DNA of 64,000 nt. It comes from Oceanobacillus piezotolerans (GTDB lineage: Bacteria; Bacillota; Bacilli; Bacillales; Amphibacillaceae). Position numbers and translations under genes: made by a program. The notes beneath the pieces were generated by a model, which saw nothing but the letters and a program-made list of their open reading frames with translations, was not told where the DNA came from and made no database searches. Location of the stretch: the NCBI RefSeq assembly GCF_003665065.1, contig NZ_RCHR01000003.1, positions 496,001 to 560,000 of the forward strand, given 5' to 3'. This document shows, piece by piece, positions 1 through 9,100 of the stretch (the stretch's first letter is position 1; each line of letters begins with the position of its first letter).

Positions 1-86
1 GAGAATTCACTTGACAGAGCAACTTAATTCGTCCATTGTATAAAGGGGAATTTTTGAATTAATTATTATACAGTTTAGTCGTTACT

Positions 87-114
87 TTTAAAAAATCTTA
101 GTATGTAGTATAAT
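87..114 (+). promoter_or_regulatory. putative sigma-A promoter of yloU-fakA
   Basis: A perfect -10 box TATAAT lies at 109-114, with a weak TTTAAA -35 at 87-92 (16 nt spacer). It is embedded in a dyad: CTTAGTAT at 97-104 and ATACTAAG at 121-128. The dyad straddles the -10, as an operator would. Promoter assignment is inference from the motif and its position 40 bp before yloU. Confidence 0.45.
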
Positions 115-153
115 TTGCTTATACTAAGAGTAGTCGTCCTGAGGAGGATTATT

Positions 154-516
154 ATGTCTATTGAACTAAATACAACTGATGGTCAGGTTACCATTACCAA
201 CGATGTAGTTGCTACAATTGCTGGTGGTACAGCTGTAGAATGTTACGGTATTGTAGGAATGGCATCTAAAAGCCAAATAAGAGATGGAATTGCAGAGATA
301 CTAAAAAAAGAGAATTATTCTAGAGGGATTATTGTTCGTCAAGAAGATGACAAATTACATATTGATATGTACATCATTGTAAGCTACGGTACAAAGATAT
401 CTGAGGTAGCAAGTAATGTACAATCTCAAGTTAAGTATGCATTAAGCCAATCTTTAGGCTTAGACATTGACTCAGTCAATATTTATATCCAAGGAGTTAG
501 GGTTTCTAGAGATTAG
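154..516 (+). CDS. yloU: Asp23/Gls24 family envelope stress response protein (YloU-like)
   Basis: Small (120 aa) acidic protein of the Asp23/Gls24 family, recognised by the N-terminal run of beta-type residues, the V-E-x-x-G-I-V-G-M pattern near residues 28-36 and the conserved C-terminal V-N-I-Y-I-Q-G-V. Members are cytosolic or membrane-associated stress proteins; the precise role of YloU is not known. I chose ATG at 154 because GAGGAGG sits 7-13 nt upstream; an upstream in-frame start at 115 would lie at the -10 box and is unlikely. It is followed after 28 nt by fakA, the same pairing as in B. subtilis, so the two are probably co-transcribed. Confidence 0.88.
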   Translation: MSIELNTTDGQVTITNDVVATIAGGTAVECYGIVGMASKSQIRDGIAEILKKENYSRGIIVRQEDDKLHIDMYIIVSYGTKISEVASNVQSQVKYALSQSLGLDIDSVNIYIQGVRVSRD

Positions 517-544
517 GTCTTTATGTTATTGAGGAGGAAGTATA

Positions 545-2203
545 GTGACAGTCGAGAAGATAGATGGCGTTGTTTTAACGCAAATGATTTTGGCGGGTGC
601 TAATCATTTAACAAATAACGCCAAAAAAATAGATGCTTTAAATGTATTTCCCGTTCCAGATGGAGACACGGGAACAAATATGAATTTATCGATGACTTCA
701 GGAGCAAATGAAGTTAAAAGGTTAAATAGTGATCACGCGTCAGATGTTGCAAACGCTTTTTCAAAAGGCTTGCTAATGGGCGCAAGAGGCAACTCTGGTG
801 TAATCCTATCCCAAATCTTCCGTGGGTTTGCAAAAGGGATGGAGAAAAAGCAAAGCCTTACTGCAGAGGATTTGGCTCAAGCGATTGAATCAGGGGTGTC
901 AACTGCGTACAAAGCAGTTATGAAACCAGTTGAAGGTACAATTCTTACTGTGGCGAAAGACGCTGGAATTGAAGCGATTTCTGTATCAAAGAACGAGAAA
1001 GATGTAGTAGTACTTATGGAAAAGGTCTTGTCAGCGGCCAAGGCTTCCTTACAACGTACACCTGAATTATTGCCTGTTTTAAAAGAAGTTGGAGTAGTAG
1101 ACTCTGGCGGACAAGGGCTTGTTACCATTTATGAAGGTTTCTTAGCAGCTTTAAAAGGGGAAGAACTCCCGCAAGAAGTTGTTTCAGAAACTGAAATGAA
1201 AGAAATGGTGAACGCAGAGCATCATAAAGCACAAGAATTTATGGATACATCCCAAATTGAATTTGGCTATTGTACTGAATTTATGGTACGTTTCGAAGAG
1301 GATAAATTAAAAGAAACACCATATAATGAAGAAGAATTCCGGAATGAGCTAAGTGAATTAGGCGATTCTCTTTTAGTTGTTTCTGATGACGAAATAGTCA
1401 AGGTTCATGTTCACTCAGAAGTACCTGGAACATGTATTAATCTTGGTCACCGTTATGGAAGTCTTATTAAAATTAAAGTCGATAATATGCGAGAACAGCA
1501 CTCTGCCATTGTCGGGGAACCTGCCGAAAGAAAATCGACAGTTAAAAAAGAATATGGAATAGTAACTGTAGCAATGGGAAATGGAATCAAAGCTTTACTA
1601 GAAAGCTTAGGTGCCTCCTATGTAATCGCTGGTGGCCAGACGATGAATCCTAGCACACAGGACATTACAGATGCTATTAAAAAAGTAAATGCAAAAAACG
1701 TACTCGTATTACCGAATAATAAAAATATTCGTATGGCAGCTGACCAAGCAGCCGAGCTTGCGGAAGAAAACGTAGCAGTAGTACCAACTACAACTATTCC
1801 ACAGGGGATTTCTGCTATGCTCTCCTTCCATCCGGATGCTGACTTGGAAACGAATCAAAAAGCAATGGATGAAGCGAGAAAACAGGTGAAGACTGGGCAA
1901 GTAACATATGCAGTGAGAGATACTACTATTGAAGGAATTACAATTGAGAACGGTCATTTTATGGGTATTGTTGATGGTAAAATTAAAGTGACGGACCGTG
2001 AAAAGAAAGATACTGTAAAACAACTAATGAAGGAAATGATTTCTGAAGATGATGAGATTTTAACCATTATATATGGTGAAGATGTTGCTTCAGAGGAAGT
2101 GGACGAGCTTGTTCAGTATCTAGAGGAAAATTATGATGAGCTTGAAATAGAAGTGCATAACGGAGAACAGCCTATCTATTCTTATATCTTCTCGGTTGAA
2201 TAG
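545..2203 (+). CDS. fakA: fatty acid kinase catalytic subunit FakA (YloV, DhaL/DegV-linked family)
   Basis: The 552-aa protein has an N-terminal DhaL-type kinase domain (about residues 1-200) with the ATP/Mg motif N-V-F-P-V-P-D-G-D-T-G-T-N at 33-45, whose aspartates 39 and 41 would bind metal, and a G-A-R-G-N-S-G loop near 79. A middle and a C-terminal domain follow. In Firmicutes FakA phosphorylates exogenous fatty acids presented by a FakB (DegV-like) carrier; no FakB gene is present here. GTG start at 545 is supported by GAGGAGG 9 nt upstream. A strong terminator follows. B. subtilis has sdaAB-sdaAA after this gene; here they are absent. Link to the nearby FapR-plsX operon is functional: acyl-phosphate feeds phospholipid synthesis. 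Confidence 0.93.
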   Translation: MTVEKIDGVVLTQMILAGANHLTNNAKKIDALNVFPVPDGDTGTNMNLSMTSGANEVKRLNSDHASDVANAFSKGLLMGARGNSGVILSQIFRGFAKGMEKKQSLTAEDLAQAIESGVSTAYKAVMKPVEGTILTVAKDAGIEAISVSKNEKDVVVLMEKVLSAAKASLQRTPELLPVLKEVGVVDSGGQGLVTIYEGFLAALKGEELPQEVVSETEMKEMVNAEHHKAQEFMDTSQIEFGYCTEFMVRFEEDKLKETPYNEEEFRNELSELGDSLLVVSDDEIVKVHVHSEVPGTCINLGHRYGSLIKIKVDNMREQHSAIVGEPAERKSTVKKEYGIVTVAMGNGIKALLESLGASYVIAGGQTMNPSTQDITDAIKKVNAKNVLVLPNNKNIRMAADQAAELAEENVAVVPTTTIPQGISAMLSFHPDADLETNQKAMDEARKQVKTGQVTYAVRDTTIEGITIENGHFMGIVDGKIKVTDREKKDTVKQLMKEMISEDDEILTIIYGEDVASEEVDELVQYLEENYDELEIEVHNGEQPIYSYIFSVE

Positions 2204-2210
2204 AAGTACT

Positions 2211-2249
2211 ATAAAAAACTTCGCCTTACATAAAGGTGAAGTTTTTTAT
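2211..2249 (+). terminator. rho-independent terminator after fakA
   Basis: ATAAAAAACTTCGCCTT pairs with AAAGGTGAAGTTTTTTAT around a 4-nt loop, giving a long stem ending in a T-run. The flanking A- and T-tracts make it potentially bidirectional. Confidence 0.85.
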
Positions 2250-2358
2250 ACTTCAGGAAACATTGCTTTTGTTAAAGGATAATAGTATGAAAGTGACTTG
2301 GCAATATCCTAAGACTTTCTAATTAAGGCATCAGTTAAATGAATAAGAATAGACTTTT

Positions 2359-2367
2359 TGCTATAAT
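2359..2367 (+). promoter_or_regulatory. putative extended -10 promoter of recG
   Basis: TGCTATAAT is a perfect extended -10 (TGNTATAAT). No good -35 is seen 17 nt upstream, which is normal for extended -10 promoters. It lies 80 bp before recG, downstream of the fakA terminator. Confidence 0.45.
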
Positions 2368-2447
2368 TGATACTAGTTAAGTAAAAATGTTACGAAAAAA
2401 ATAGAGATAAATTATAGGATGAAGTTTTAATAGAAAGAGTGATTGTT

Positions 2448-4481
2448 ATGCTTGAAGATTCAATAGCTGAATTAAAGGGAGTTGGAGAAAAGGTAGCTGA
2501 GGAATTGGCTTTGTTAAAAATCTTTACCATCGAAGATTTATTGCTTTACTTCCCTTATCGATATGATGTGTTTGAGGTTAAGCCACTCATTGAACTCATT
2601 CATGATGATAAAGTTACAATTGAGGGAAAGGTAATTCATGATCCAACTCTGCAATTCTATGGGAAAAGGAAGTCACGTTTAACCTTTTCGGTTGAAGTGG
2701 AAGGAGTTGCCGTTAAAGCAGTGATGTTTAATCGGGCGTTTGCTAAGAAGCAAATCCATACAGGGGATATCATCACTTTAACTGGGAAATGGGATGCTCA
2801 CCGTTTACAAATAACGGTTAGTAATTATAAATTAGGACCTGCCAGTAATCAGGATAAAATCCAACCATCTTACTCAATTAAAGGGAATTTAACAAATATT
2901 AAGCTCAAAAAAATAATGGAACAGGCACTAAAAGAATATGGTCCCAAGATAAGTGAGTTTATACCAGAAAGTTTTTTAACAGGGTATAAACTGCCTTCTC
3001 GTCGCGAAGCTGTTCAAATTATGCATTTCCCCCCAAATAGAATGGCGCTTAAACATGCCAGAAGAAGGTTTACATATGAAGAATTTTTGCTTTTTCAATT
3101 GAAAATGCAATTACTGCGTAAGAAGAAACGTGAGGCAACGAAAGGAAATGCTCAAGTCTATGATGTGGAACAACTGGAATCCTTTGTAGCCAGCTTTCCA
3201 TTCACTTTAACGAATGCACAGCGAAGCGCACTAGATGAGATATTGAAAGATTTGGTCTCACCATATAGAATGAACCGATTGCTGCAAGGAGATGTCGGTT
3301 CTGGAAAAACGGCAGTAGCTGCGATTAGTTTATATGCCTCTGTTACGGCGGGAAAACAAGGAGCATTAATGGTGCCGACCGAAATACTTGCTGAACAGCA
3401 TTATGAGTCGTTAACGGAATTATTTAAGGGCAGAGCGAGGATCGCCTTATTGACCGGTTCCATAAAAGGGAAGAAACGAAAAGAGATACTAACCCAACTA
3501 GCTAATCACGAAGTGGATATATTAGTTGGGACCCATGCTTTAATTCAAGATGATGTTTCATTTGCTGAATTAGGTTATGTTATCGTAGACGAACAGCATC
3601 GATTCGGTGTGGAGCAGCGAAGAACATTACGTGATAAAGGGCTTCATCCAGACGTCTTATTTATGACAGCCACACCCATTCCGCGGACACTTGCTATCAC
3701 AGCGTTTGGTGATATGGATGTGTCGGTTATTGACGAGATGCCTAAAGGCAGAAAGGAAATCGAAACCTATTGGGCAAAGGAGAACATGCTTGAAAGAGTA
3801 TTAAAAATGATCGAAAAACACGTCGAGTCTGGGGAACAGGCCTATATTATCTGCCCGCTTATTGAAGAATCGGATAAGTTAGATATACAAGATGCAGTTG
3901 ACCTATACCATCAGCTAACTGATTTTTTCCCTTCTTCCATTAATGTCGGATTAATGCATGGTCGATTAAAAGCGAATGAAAAAGACGCAGTTATGAAGCA
4001 ATTTGCTGGTAATGAGGTTCAAGTACTTGTATCTACTACAGTCGTAGAGGTTGGAGTAAATGTTCCTAATGCAACCATTATGGTTATTTACGATGCTGAA
4101 CGCTTTGGTCTATCACAGCTTCATCAGTTAAGGGGAAGAGTTGGCCGTGGTGATAAGCAGAGTTATTGTATTTTAATTGCTGATCCTAAAGGAGAAGTAG
4201 GTAAAGAAAGAATGCGTATCATGACTGAAACAACAAATGGTTTTGAACTGTCAGAAGAGGATTTAAAATTAAGAGGTCCCGGGGATTTCTTTGGGAAAAA
4301 ACAAAGTGGTGTCCCAGAATTTAAAGTGGCGGATATGGTACATGATTATCGTGCTTTGGAAACAGCAAGACAGGATGCAGCAGAAATAATTGAAAAAAAT
4401 CTCTTAGAAGAAAAAGAAGATTTTCTACCGCTGAAACTGCATTTGGAAAAGGATCAGATATCAGAGGCCACATTAGATTAG
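2448..4481 (+). CDS. recG: ATP-dependent DNA helicase RecG
   Basis: RecG remodels stalled replication forks and Holliday junctions. The 677-aa product has an N-terminal helix-hairpin-like and OB-fold wedge region (to about 260) and a superfamily 2 helicase core: Walker A G-D-V-G-S-G-K-T near 281-288, a D-E-Q-H box near 381, T-A-T-P-I-P-R-T, and Q-L-R-G-R-V-G-R-G. Length matches the family (about 680). ATG at 2448 is preferred because AAAGAGTGA stands 8 nt upstream and the product then begins like other RecG proteins; an in-frame GTG at 2439 is the alternative. It stands alone between a terminator and the fapR promoter. Confidence 0.96.
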   Translation: MLEDSIAELKGVGEKVAEELALLKIFTIEDLLLYFPYRYDVFEVKPLIELIHDDKVTIEGKVIHDPTLQFYGKRKSRLTFSVEVEGVAVKAVMFNRAFAKKQIHTGDIITLTGKWDAHRLQITVSNYKLGPASNQDKIQPSYSIKGNLTNIKLKKIMEQALKEYGPKISEFIPESFLTGYKLPSRREAVQIMHFPPNRMALKHARRRFTYEEFLLFQLKMQLLRKKKREATKGNAQVYDVEQLESFVASFPFTLTNAQRSALDEILKDLVSPYRMNRLLQGDVGSGKTAVAAISLYASVTAGKQGALMVPTEILAEQHYESLTELFKGRARIALLTGSIKGKKRKEILTQLANHEVDILVGTHALIQDDVSFAELGYVIVDEQHRFGVEQRRTLRDKGLHPDVLFMTATPIPRTLAITAFGDMDVSVIDEMPKGRKEIETYWAKENMLERVLKMIEKHVESGEQAYIICPLIEESDKLDIQDAVDLYHQLTDFFPSSINVGLMHGRLKANEKDAVMKQFAGNEVQVLVSTTVVEVGVNVPNATIMVIYDAERFGLSQLHQLRGRVGRGDKQSYCILIADPKGEVGKERMRIMTETTNGFELSEEDLKLRGPGDFFGKKQSGVPEFKVADMVHDYRALETARQDAAEIIEKNLLEEKEDFLPLKLHLEKDQISEATLD

Positions 4482-4490
4482 TGGGATTAC

Positions 4491-4519
4491 TTGCATAAAT
4501 ATATATGGTATTATATATT
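4491..4519 (+). promoter_or_regulatory. sigma-A promoter of the fapR-plsX-fabDG-acpP operon
   Basis: TTGCAT (4491-4496), 17-nt spacer, TATATT (4514-4519). A FapR-type operator begins 4 nt downstream of the -10, so bound repressor would cover the transcription start. Confidence 0.7.
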
Positions 4520-4522
4520 ACT

Positions 4523-4542
4523 ATTAGTACCAAGTCTTAAAT
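4523..4542 (+). promoter_or_regulatory. FapR operator
   Basis: ATTAGTACCAAGTCTTAAAT closely fits the known FapR box of bacilli (TTAGTACC-N3-6-TTAA type). FapR is released from DNA by malonyl-CoA, so this site predicts autoregulation of the operon. Basis: recalled consensus plus position over the start site and just upstream of fapR itself. Confidence 0.78.
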
Positions 4543-4608
4543 CGTATTTAAACTTAAGTGAGATGTGAGTTTTTCAGAACAATAATAGAGACGATGGATG
4601 GGTGCATA

Positions 4609-5196
4609 ATGAAACCGACAAAATCAGAACGACAAAAATTACTAAAAGAAAAAATAGAGGAATCTCCTTTTATTACCGACGAACAGCTTGCATCACTATT
4701 TAACGTCAGTATTCAAACAATACGCCTCGACCGGATGGAGCTATCCATTCCAGAATTACGGGAAAGAATTAAGTATGTAGCTACCAACCAATGGAATGAA
4801 ACGGTTAAAGCATTACCGCTAGAAGAAGTGATTGGGGAAGTCATTGATTTAGAGTTAGATAAACGTGCTATTTCCATTCTTGATATACAGACTGATTTGG
4901 TTTTTTCACGTAATAAAATTGCACGTGGGCATCACTTATTTGCCCAAGCTAATTCTCTAGCAGTTGCAGTGATTAATGATGAGCTGGCTTTGACAGCAAA
5001 AGCAGATATTAAATTTACCCGTCAAGTAAAAGAGGGAGAACGAGTAGTTGCTAAAGCAGTCGTGAAAGGTGAGCAAAAGGGGCTTACTATTGTTGTTGTT
5101 AATAGTTTTGTAGGAAATGAAAAAGTATTCAATGGCACATTTTATATGTATCGTTCGAATGATAAAGGAGATATCAGCCATGAGATTAGCGATTGA
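4609..5196 (+). CDS. fapR: fatty acid and phospholipid biosynthesis repressor FapR
   Basis: FapR represses lipid synthesis genes and senses malonyl-CoA. The 195-aa product has an N-terminal DeoR-like helix-turn-helix (about 20-45, including [12 protein letters not shown]), a linker helix with the very conserved S-I-P-E-L-R-E-R, and a C-terminal hot-dog domain carrying [15 protein letters not shown] and F-T-R-Q-V-K. ATG at 4609 is chosen because an upstream extension to 4558 is not like other FapR N-termini, and GGATGGGTG precedes 4609. The gene overlaps plsX by 17 nt, implying translational coupling. The operator is 67 bp upstream. Confidence 0.95.
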   Translation: MKPTKSERQKLLKEKIEESPFITDEQLASLFNVSIQTIRLDRMELSIPELRERIKYVATNQWNETVKALPLEEVIGEVIDLELDKRAISILDIQTDLVFSRNKIARGHHLFAQANSLAVAVINDELALTAKADIKFTRQVKEGERVVAKAVVKGEQKGLTIVVVNSFVGNEKVFNGTFYMYRSNDKGDISHEISD

Positions 5197-6178
5197 TGCA
5201 ATGGGGGGAGACAATGCTCCAAAAGAAATAGTACAAGGAGCAATGGATGCAGTCTCAGAAATGAAAGATCTACATATTACATTAGTTGGTGACGAAGCTC
5301 AAATCACACCATTACTAACAAGCAAAACAAACATAGAAATTTTACATGCAGATGAAGTTATTACTGGGGAAGATGAACCAGTTCGAGCGGTTCGCCGTAA
5401 AAAAAATTCTTCACTTGTCCTAATGGCTAATGAAGTAAAAGAGGGAAGGGCAGATGCCTGTATTTCTGCGGGTAATACTGGTGCATTGATGAGCGCTGGG
5501 TTATTTGTAGTTGGAAGAATTTCAGGGATTGAACGACCTGCACTAAGCCCAACATTACCTACCATTGATGGTAAAGGCTTTGTTATGCTTGATGTTGGTG
5601 CTAATGTTGATGCTAAGCCGCAACATCTTGTACAATATGCTATTATGGGCTCAATTTATGCTGAAAAGGTTCGGTCGATACCAAAGCCAAGAGTTGGCCT
5701 TTTGAACGTCGGAACTGAAGATGGAAAAGGAAATGATTTGACAAAGAAGACCTTCAAAGAATTAGAAAAGGCTCCTATTCACTTTATTGGCAATGTGGAG
5801 GCACGGGATTTATTGGATGGTGTTGCAGATGTTGTGGTAACGGATGGATTTAGCGGTAATATTGCGTTAAAAACAATTGAAGGTACAGCGGGGGCACTCT
5901 TTAAAATACTAAAAGAGACGATGATGTCGAGTACGAAAACAAAAATCGGTGCAGCATTACTAAAAAATGATTTACGTGGCCTAAAGGATAAGCTTGATTA
6001 TTCAGAATATGGTGGTGCTGGCTTATTCGGTCTTGCTTCACCTGTTATTAAGGCGCATGGCTCTTCAAAAAGCCGAGCGATTGTTAGTGCAATAAAACAA
6101 GCAAAGTATATGGTGGACCACGATGTAACCAATACGATAAAGTCCACATTAAAATCTATTGATATTGATAAGGAGTGA
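5180..6178 (+). CDS. plsX: phosphate acyltransferase PlsX
   Basis: PlsX makes acyl-phosphate from acyl-ACP for the PlsY step of phospholipid synthesis, at the membrane surface. The 332-aa product opens with the family hallmark [14 protein letters not shown] and has the A-G-N-T-G-A-L and E-D-G-K-G-N-D motifs. Start at 5180 is fixed by AAAGGAG 9 nt upstream and the hallmark N-terminus, although an open frame extends back to 5117. The start lies inside the end of fapR. fabD follows after 6 nt. Confidence 0.96.
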   Translation: MRLAIDAMGGDNAPKEIVQGAMDAVSEMKDLHITLVGDEAQITPLLTSKTNIEILHADEVITGEDEPVRAVRRKKNSSLVLMANEVKEGRADACISAGNTGALMSAGLFVVGRISGIERPALSPTLPTIDGKGFVMLDVGANVDAKPQHLVQYAIMGSIYAEKVRSIPKPRVGLLNVGTEDGKGNDLTKKTFKELEKAPIHFIGNVEARDLLDGVADVVVTDGFSGNIALKTIEGTAGALFKILKETMMSSTKTKIGAALLKNDLRGLKDKLDYSEYGGAGLFGLASPVIKAHGSSKSRAIVSAIKQAKYMVDHDVTNTIKSTLKSIDIDKE

Positions 6179-6184
6179 AAAGAG

Positions 6185-7120
6185 ATGAAACGAGTAGCCT
6201 TTATGTTTCCTGGTCAAGGATCACAAACGGTAGGGATGGGTAAGGAATTTTATGATGAATATCCGGCAGTCAAGGATCTGTATCGAAAGGCAAATCAATT
6301 ATTAGACAAGGACATCCAATCACTTATGTTTGAGGGTCCTGGTGAGAAATTAACGGAAACAGAAAATGCACAGCCAGCTCTATTATTATCAAGTGTAGTG
6401 ATTCATCGTTTATTGATTGAGAATGGAATCAATCCGTTGATGACAGTTGGACATAGCTTAGGAGAATACAGTGCACTGGTAGCTGCGAATGCCCTTAGTT
6501 TGGAGCAAGCCTTGCCACTGGTACAAATGCGTGGAAAATTAATGGAAGAAGCTTTTCCTAAGGGACAAGGTACAATGGCAGCAGTACTTGGGTTAGATGA
6601 AGAGGAAATATCAAATGCGTTAAGTATGATTGAAAATGAAATTGTTGATATAGCCAATCTGAACTGTCCTGGACAGATTGTTATTTCAGGTTCGAAAGAT
6701 GGCATTAGTCAAGCAGAAGCATTACTTAGAGAACGTGGAGCAAAACGAGTTATCCCATTAAATGTAAGTGGACCATTTCATTCAAGGTTAATGAAAGCAG
6801 CAAATGAGAAGTTTGCTGATTACCTAAATAAAGTACCATTCTACGATGCAGAAGTACCAGTGTATGCCAATGTTTCAGCTAATCCTGTTACCAAAGCTGA
6901 GGAAATAAAAGAATTGCTCATTCAACAATTATACTCCCCTGTCCGTTTTGATGCATCTATCAGAAATATGATTGATAAAGGTGTGGATGCCTTCGTCGAA
7001 GTAGGAAATGGTAAGGTGTTAAGCGGATTATTGCGGAAAATCGATCGCAGTACGAAAACATTTGCAGTACAAGATGTTGATTCACTGAAGAGTTTTATAA
7101 ATTGGTATCAGGAGGATTAA
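6185..7120 (+). CDS. fabD: malonyl-CoA:ACP transacylase FabD
   Basis: FabD loads malonate from malonyl-CoA onto acyl carrier protein, the extender unit for fatty acid elongation. The 311-aa protein has the N-terminal F-P-G-Q-G-S-Q (8-14), the nucleophile motif G-H-S-L-G-E with Ser91, and the catalytic His in G-P-F-H-S near 199. Length is typical. It lies 6 nt after plsX and 6 nt before fabG; its end carries the AGGAGG used by fabG. Confidence 0.96.
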   Translation: MKRVAFMFPGQGSQTVGMGKEFYDEYPAVKDLYRKANQLLDKDIQSLMFEGPGEKLTETENAQPALLLSSVVIHRLLIENGINPLMTVGHSLGEYSALVAANALSLEQALPLVQMRGKLMEEAFPKGQGTMAAVLGLDEEEISNALSMIENEIVDIANLNCPGQIVISGSKDGISQAEALLRERGAKRVIPLNVSGPFHSRLMKAANEKFADYLNKVPFYDAEVPVYANVSANPVTKAEEIKELLIQQLYSPVRFDASIRNMIDKGVDAFVEVGNGKVLSGLLRKIDRSTKTFAVQDVDSLKSFINWYQED

Positions 7121-7126
7121 TCAAAC

Positions 7127-7867
7127 ATGCTAAAAGGAAAGAGTGCAGTAGTAACTGGTGCTTCTCGCGGAATTGGACGTGCAATTGCATTAGAACTTGC
7201 CAGTCAAGGAGCAAATGTCGCAGTAAATTATGCTGGCAGTGAGGAAAGAGCACAGCAGGTTGTAGAAGAAATTGAACAGCTTGGTGTGAAGGCTCTTAAA
7301 ATTCAAGCAGATGTTGCAAATGAATCAGAGGTAAAAGAAATGATAAAAAAAGTTACCGAAGAGTTCGGCGGTCTCGATATCTTAGTGAATAATGCTGGAA
7401 TTACGAGAGATAATTTATTAATGCGAATGAAAGAGGAAGAATTTGACCAAGTTATTAACACGAACTTAAAGGGTGTATTTGTTTGCACCAAAGCTGTAAC
7501 AAGACAAATGATGAAACAAAAAGCTGGAAAGATTATTAATGTTGCATCAATTGTAGGTGTCGCGGGTAATGCTGGACAAGCGAACTATGTTGCAGCAAAA
7601 GCAGGTGTTATAGGCTTAACAAAAACAACTGCAAAGGAATTGGCGTCTCGTAATATCTTAGTAAATGCTGTTGCACCAGGGTTTATTGCTACAGATATGA
7701 CAGATAAGCTAACAGAAGAACAGAAAAAGGGAATGCTGGACGTGATTCCATTAGGCAAGTTAGGAAAGCCAGAAGATGTGGCGAAAGTTGTTCGATTTTT
7801 GGCTTCGGATGATTCGAATTATATGACAGGACAAACCATTCATATTGATGGTGGAATGGTCATGTAA
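7127..7867 (+). CDS. fabG: 3-oxoacyl-ACP reductase FabG
   Basis: FabG is the NADPH-dependent reductase of the fatty acid synthesis cycle. The 246-aa short-chain dehydrogenase has T-G-A-S-R-G-I-G at 10-17, N-N-A-G at 88-91, and catalytic Ser141, Tyr154 and Lys158 (Y-V-A-A-K). AGGAGG at 7110-7115 gives ideal spacing to ATG 7127. An 80-nt gap with a small dyad separates it from acpP. Confidence 0.96.
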   Translation: MLKGKSAVVTGASRGIGRAIALELASQGANVAVNYAGSEERAQQVVEEIEQLGVKALKIQADVANESEVKEMIKKVTEEFGGLDILVNNAGITRDNLLMRMKEEEFDQVINTNLKGVFVCTKAVTRQMMKQKAGKIINVASIVGVAGNAGQANYVAAKAGVIGLTKTTAKELASRNILVNAVAPGFIATDMTDKLTEEQKKGMLDVIPLGKLGKPEDVAKVVRFLASDDSNYMTGQTIHIDGGMVM

Positions 7868-7947
7868 TTTATTTCTGCTTACTTCGAAATGGAAGTAGAA
7901 AAGTGAAAAGAAATGCTCTATACTACTTGAAGGGAGGTGAACTTGAA

Positions 7948-8181
7948 ATGGCAGATGTATTTGATCGTGTAAAAGCAATTATTGTAGATCGTCTTGATGT
8001 GGAAGAAGAAAAAGTAACCCTTGAAGCATCTTTTAAAGAAGACCTTGAAGCTGATTCTCTAGATGTTGTTGAGCTTGTTATGGAACTTGAGGATGAGTTC
8101 GATATGGAAATCGCGGATGAAGATGCTGAGAATATTAATACAGTAGGGGACGCTGTTAATTACATAAATGGTAAACAGTAA
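7948..8181 (+). CDS. acpP: acyl carrier protein
   Basis: The 77-aa acidic protein carries growing acyl chains on phosphopantetheine attached to Ser37 in the motif D-S-L-D (36-39). Size and sequence are typical of Bacillus AcpA. ATG 7948 follows GGGAGGTGA with good spacing; the open frame extends upstream to 7903 but without a binding site. It is the last gene of the fap operon and is followed by a terminator. Confidence 0.96.
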   Translation: MADVFDRVKAIIVDRLDVEEEKVTLEASFKEDLEADSLDVVELVMELEDEFDMEIADEDAENINTVGDAVNYINGKQ

Positions 8182-8223
8182 TAAGTCCTAAGCGGCAGAT
8201 TTAAATGAATGAAGAAAGAATGA

Positions 8224-8261
8224 GAAAGTCTCGCTATATGCGGGACTTTCCCTATATTTTT
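8224..8261 (+). terminator. terminator after acpP
   Basis: GAAAGTCTCGC (8224-8234) pairs with GCGGGACTTTC (8240-8250) with one G-U pair, followed by a T-rich tail. It leaves only about 20 nt before rnc, so rnc expression may depend on read-through or on a promoter I cannot see. Confidence 0.8.
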
Positions 8262-8279
8262 ACACTAGAGGTGACATGA

Positions 8280-8963
8280 ATGGATGTTACACAGCTTGAA
8301 AGTAAGTTTAACCTTACCTTCCATAATCATGATTTAATAAAACAAGCTTTTACACATTCATCTTATGTGAATGAGCATCGGAATGAAGTATTTTCGGATA
8401 ATGAAAGATTGGAATTTCTAGGAGATGCGGTACTGGAATTAGGTGTATCACAATTCCTATATCGTAATGAACAATCCATGCCAGAAGGAGAAATGACAAA
8501 GCTTCGAGCTGCTATTGTTTGTGAACCTTCCTTAATGGGATTTGCCCAAGAATTAGACTTTGGTAAGTATCTATTGCTTGGAAAAGGGGAAGAACAAACC
8601 GGCGGAAGAGAACGGCCAGCGATTTTAGCTGATGTTTTTGAAGCGTTCCTAGGTGCATTATATTTAGATCAGGGATTTGAAACAGCATTAGCCTTTCTTG
8701 AAAACTATATCTTTCCGAAAATTAAATCTGGTGCTTTTTCGCATGAAATGGATTATAAAAGTCAGTTACAGGAATTGGTTCAGCAAGATAAGAATAAAGC
8801 AATTGAATATAAGATTGTTGATGAAAGAGGACCTTCACACAATAAAGAGTTTGTTGCACATGTATATGTAAATAGCGACAAAACTGGTGAAGGGATTGGA
8901 AGGACAAAAAAAGAAGCAGAGCAGCGAGCAGCAAAACGCGCATTAGATTATTTTAATATGTAA
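8280..8963 (+). CDS. rnc: ribonuclease III
   Basis: RNase III cuts double-stranded RNA in rRNA and mRNA processing. The 227-aa product has the signature E-R-L-E-F-L-G-D-A at 42-50 with metal ligands Glu45 and Asp49, and a C-terminal double-stranded RNA-binding domain (about 155-226) ending in [12 protein letters not shown] 8280 follows GAGGTGAC. In B. subtilis rnc, smc and ftsY are contiguous; here a reverse-strand gene and about 690 bp separate rnc from smc. Confidence 0.95.
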   Translation: MDVTQLESKFNLTFHNHDLIKQAFTHSSYVNEHRNEVFSDNERLEFLGDAVLELGVSQFLYRNEQSMPEGEMTKLRAAIVCEPSLMGFAQELDFGKYLLLGKGEEQTGGRERPAILADVFEAFLGALYLDQGFETALAFLENYIFPKIKSGAFSHEMDYKSQLQELVQQDKNKAIEYKIVDERGPSHNKEFVAHVYVNSDKTGEGIGRTKKEAEQRAAKRALDYFNM

Positions 8964-9025
8964 AGAGAAGTGACTTAGTTTCGCTGTTTTAGTAGATATT
9001 AAACAGGTCTTGATAAACAGTATAC

Positions 9026-9090
9026 ACTTACCTGCGTAAGCGCAATGAAGGCATTCGCCAAAGAACATGGCGTGTGCCTTCGTTTTTTAT
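9026..9090 (+). repeat. two-hairpin intergenic element, copy 1
   Basis: Starts ACTTACCTGCGTAAGCGCAA (small hairpin CTTA/TAAG) and continues into a second hairpin ending in a T-run. A clearly related segment lies at 16687-16750; the two agree at roughly 70% over 65 bp by eye and best over the first 30. Probably a dispersed element of this genome. Confidence 0.5.
9047..9090 (+). terminator. terminator after rnc
   Basis: GAAGGCATTCGCCA pairs imperfectly with TGGCGTGTGCCTTC around AAGAACA and is followed by GTTTTTTATT. It forms the second hairpin of the repeated element and also separates rnc from the convergent DUF1128 gene. Confidence 0.75.
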
Positions 9091-9100
9091 TAGAAAATGG

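Noticed and set aside
1-114. Possible rpmB (L28) at the left edge, as in B. subtilis upstream of yloU
   Set aside because: No coding sequence recognisable on either strand in the first 114 bases; if present, the gene lies outside the window.
9026-9090. tRNA-like or riboswitch identity for the two-hairpin element
   Set aside because: No acceptor stem, CCA or T-loop signature, and no known riboswitch core recognised; kept as an unnamed repeat.
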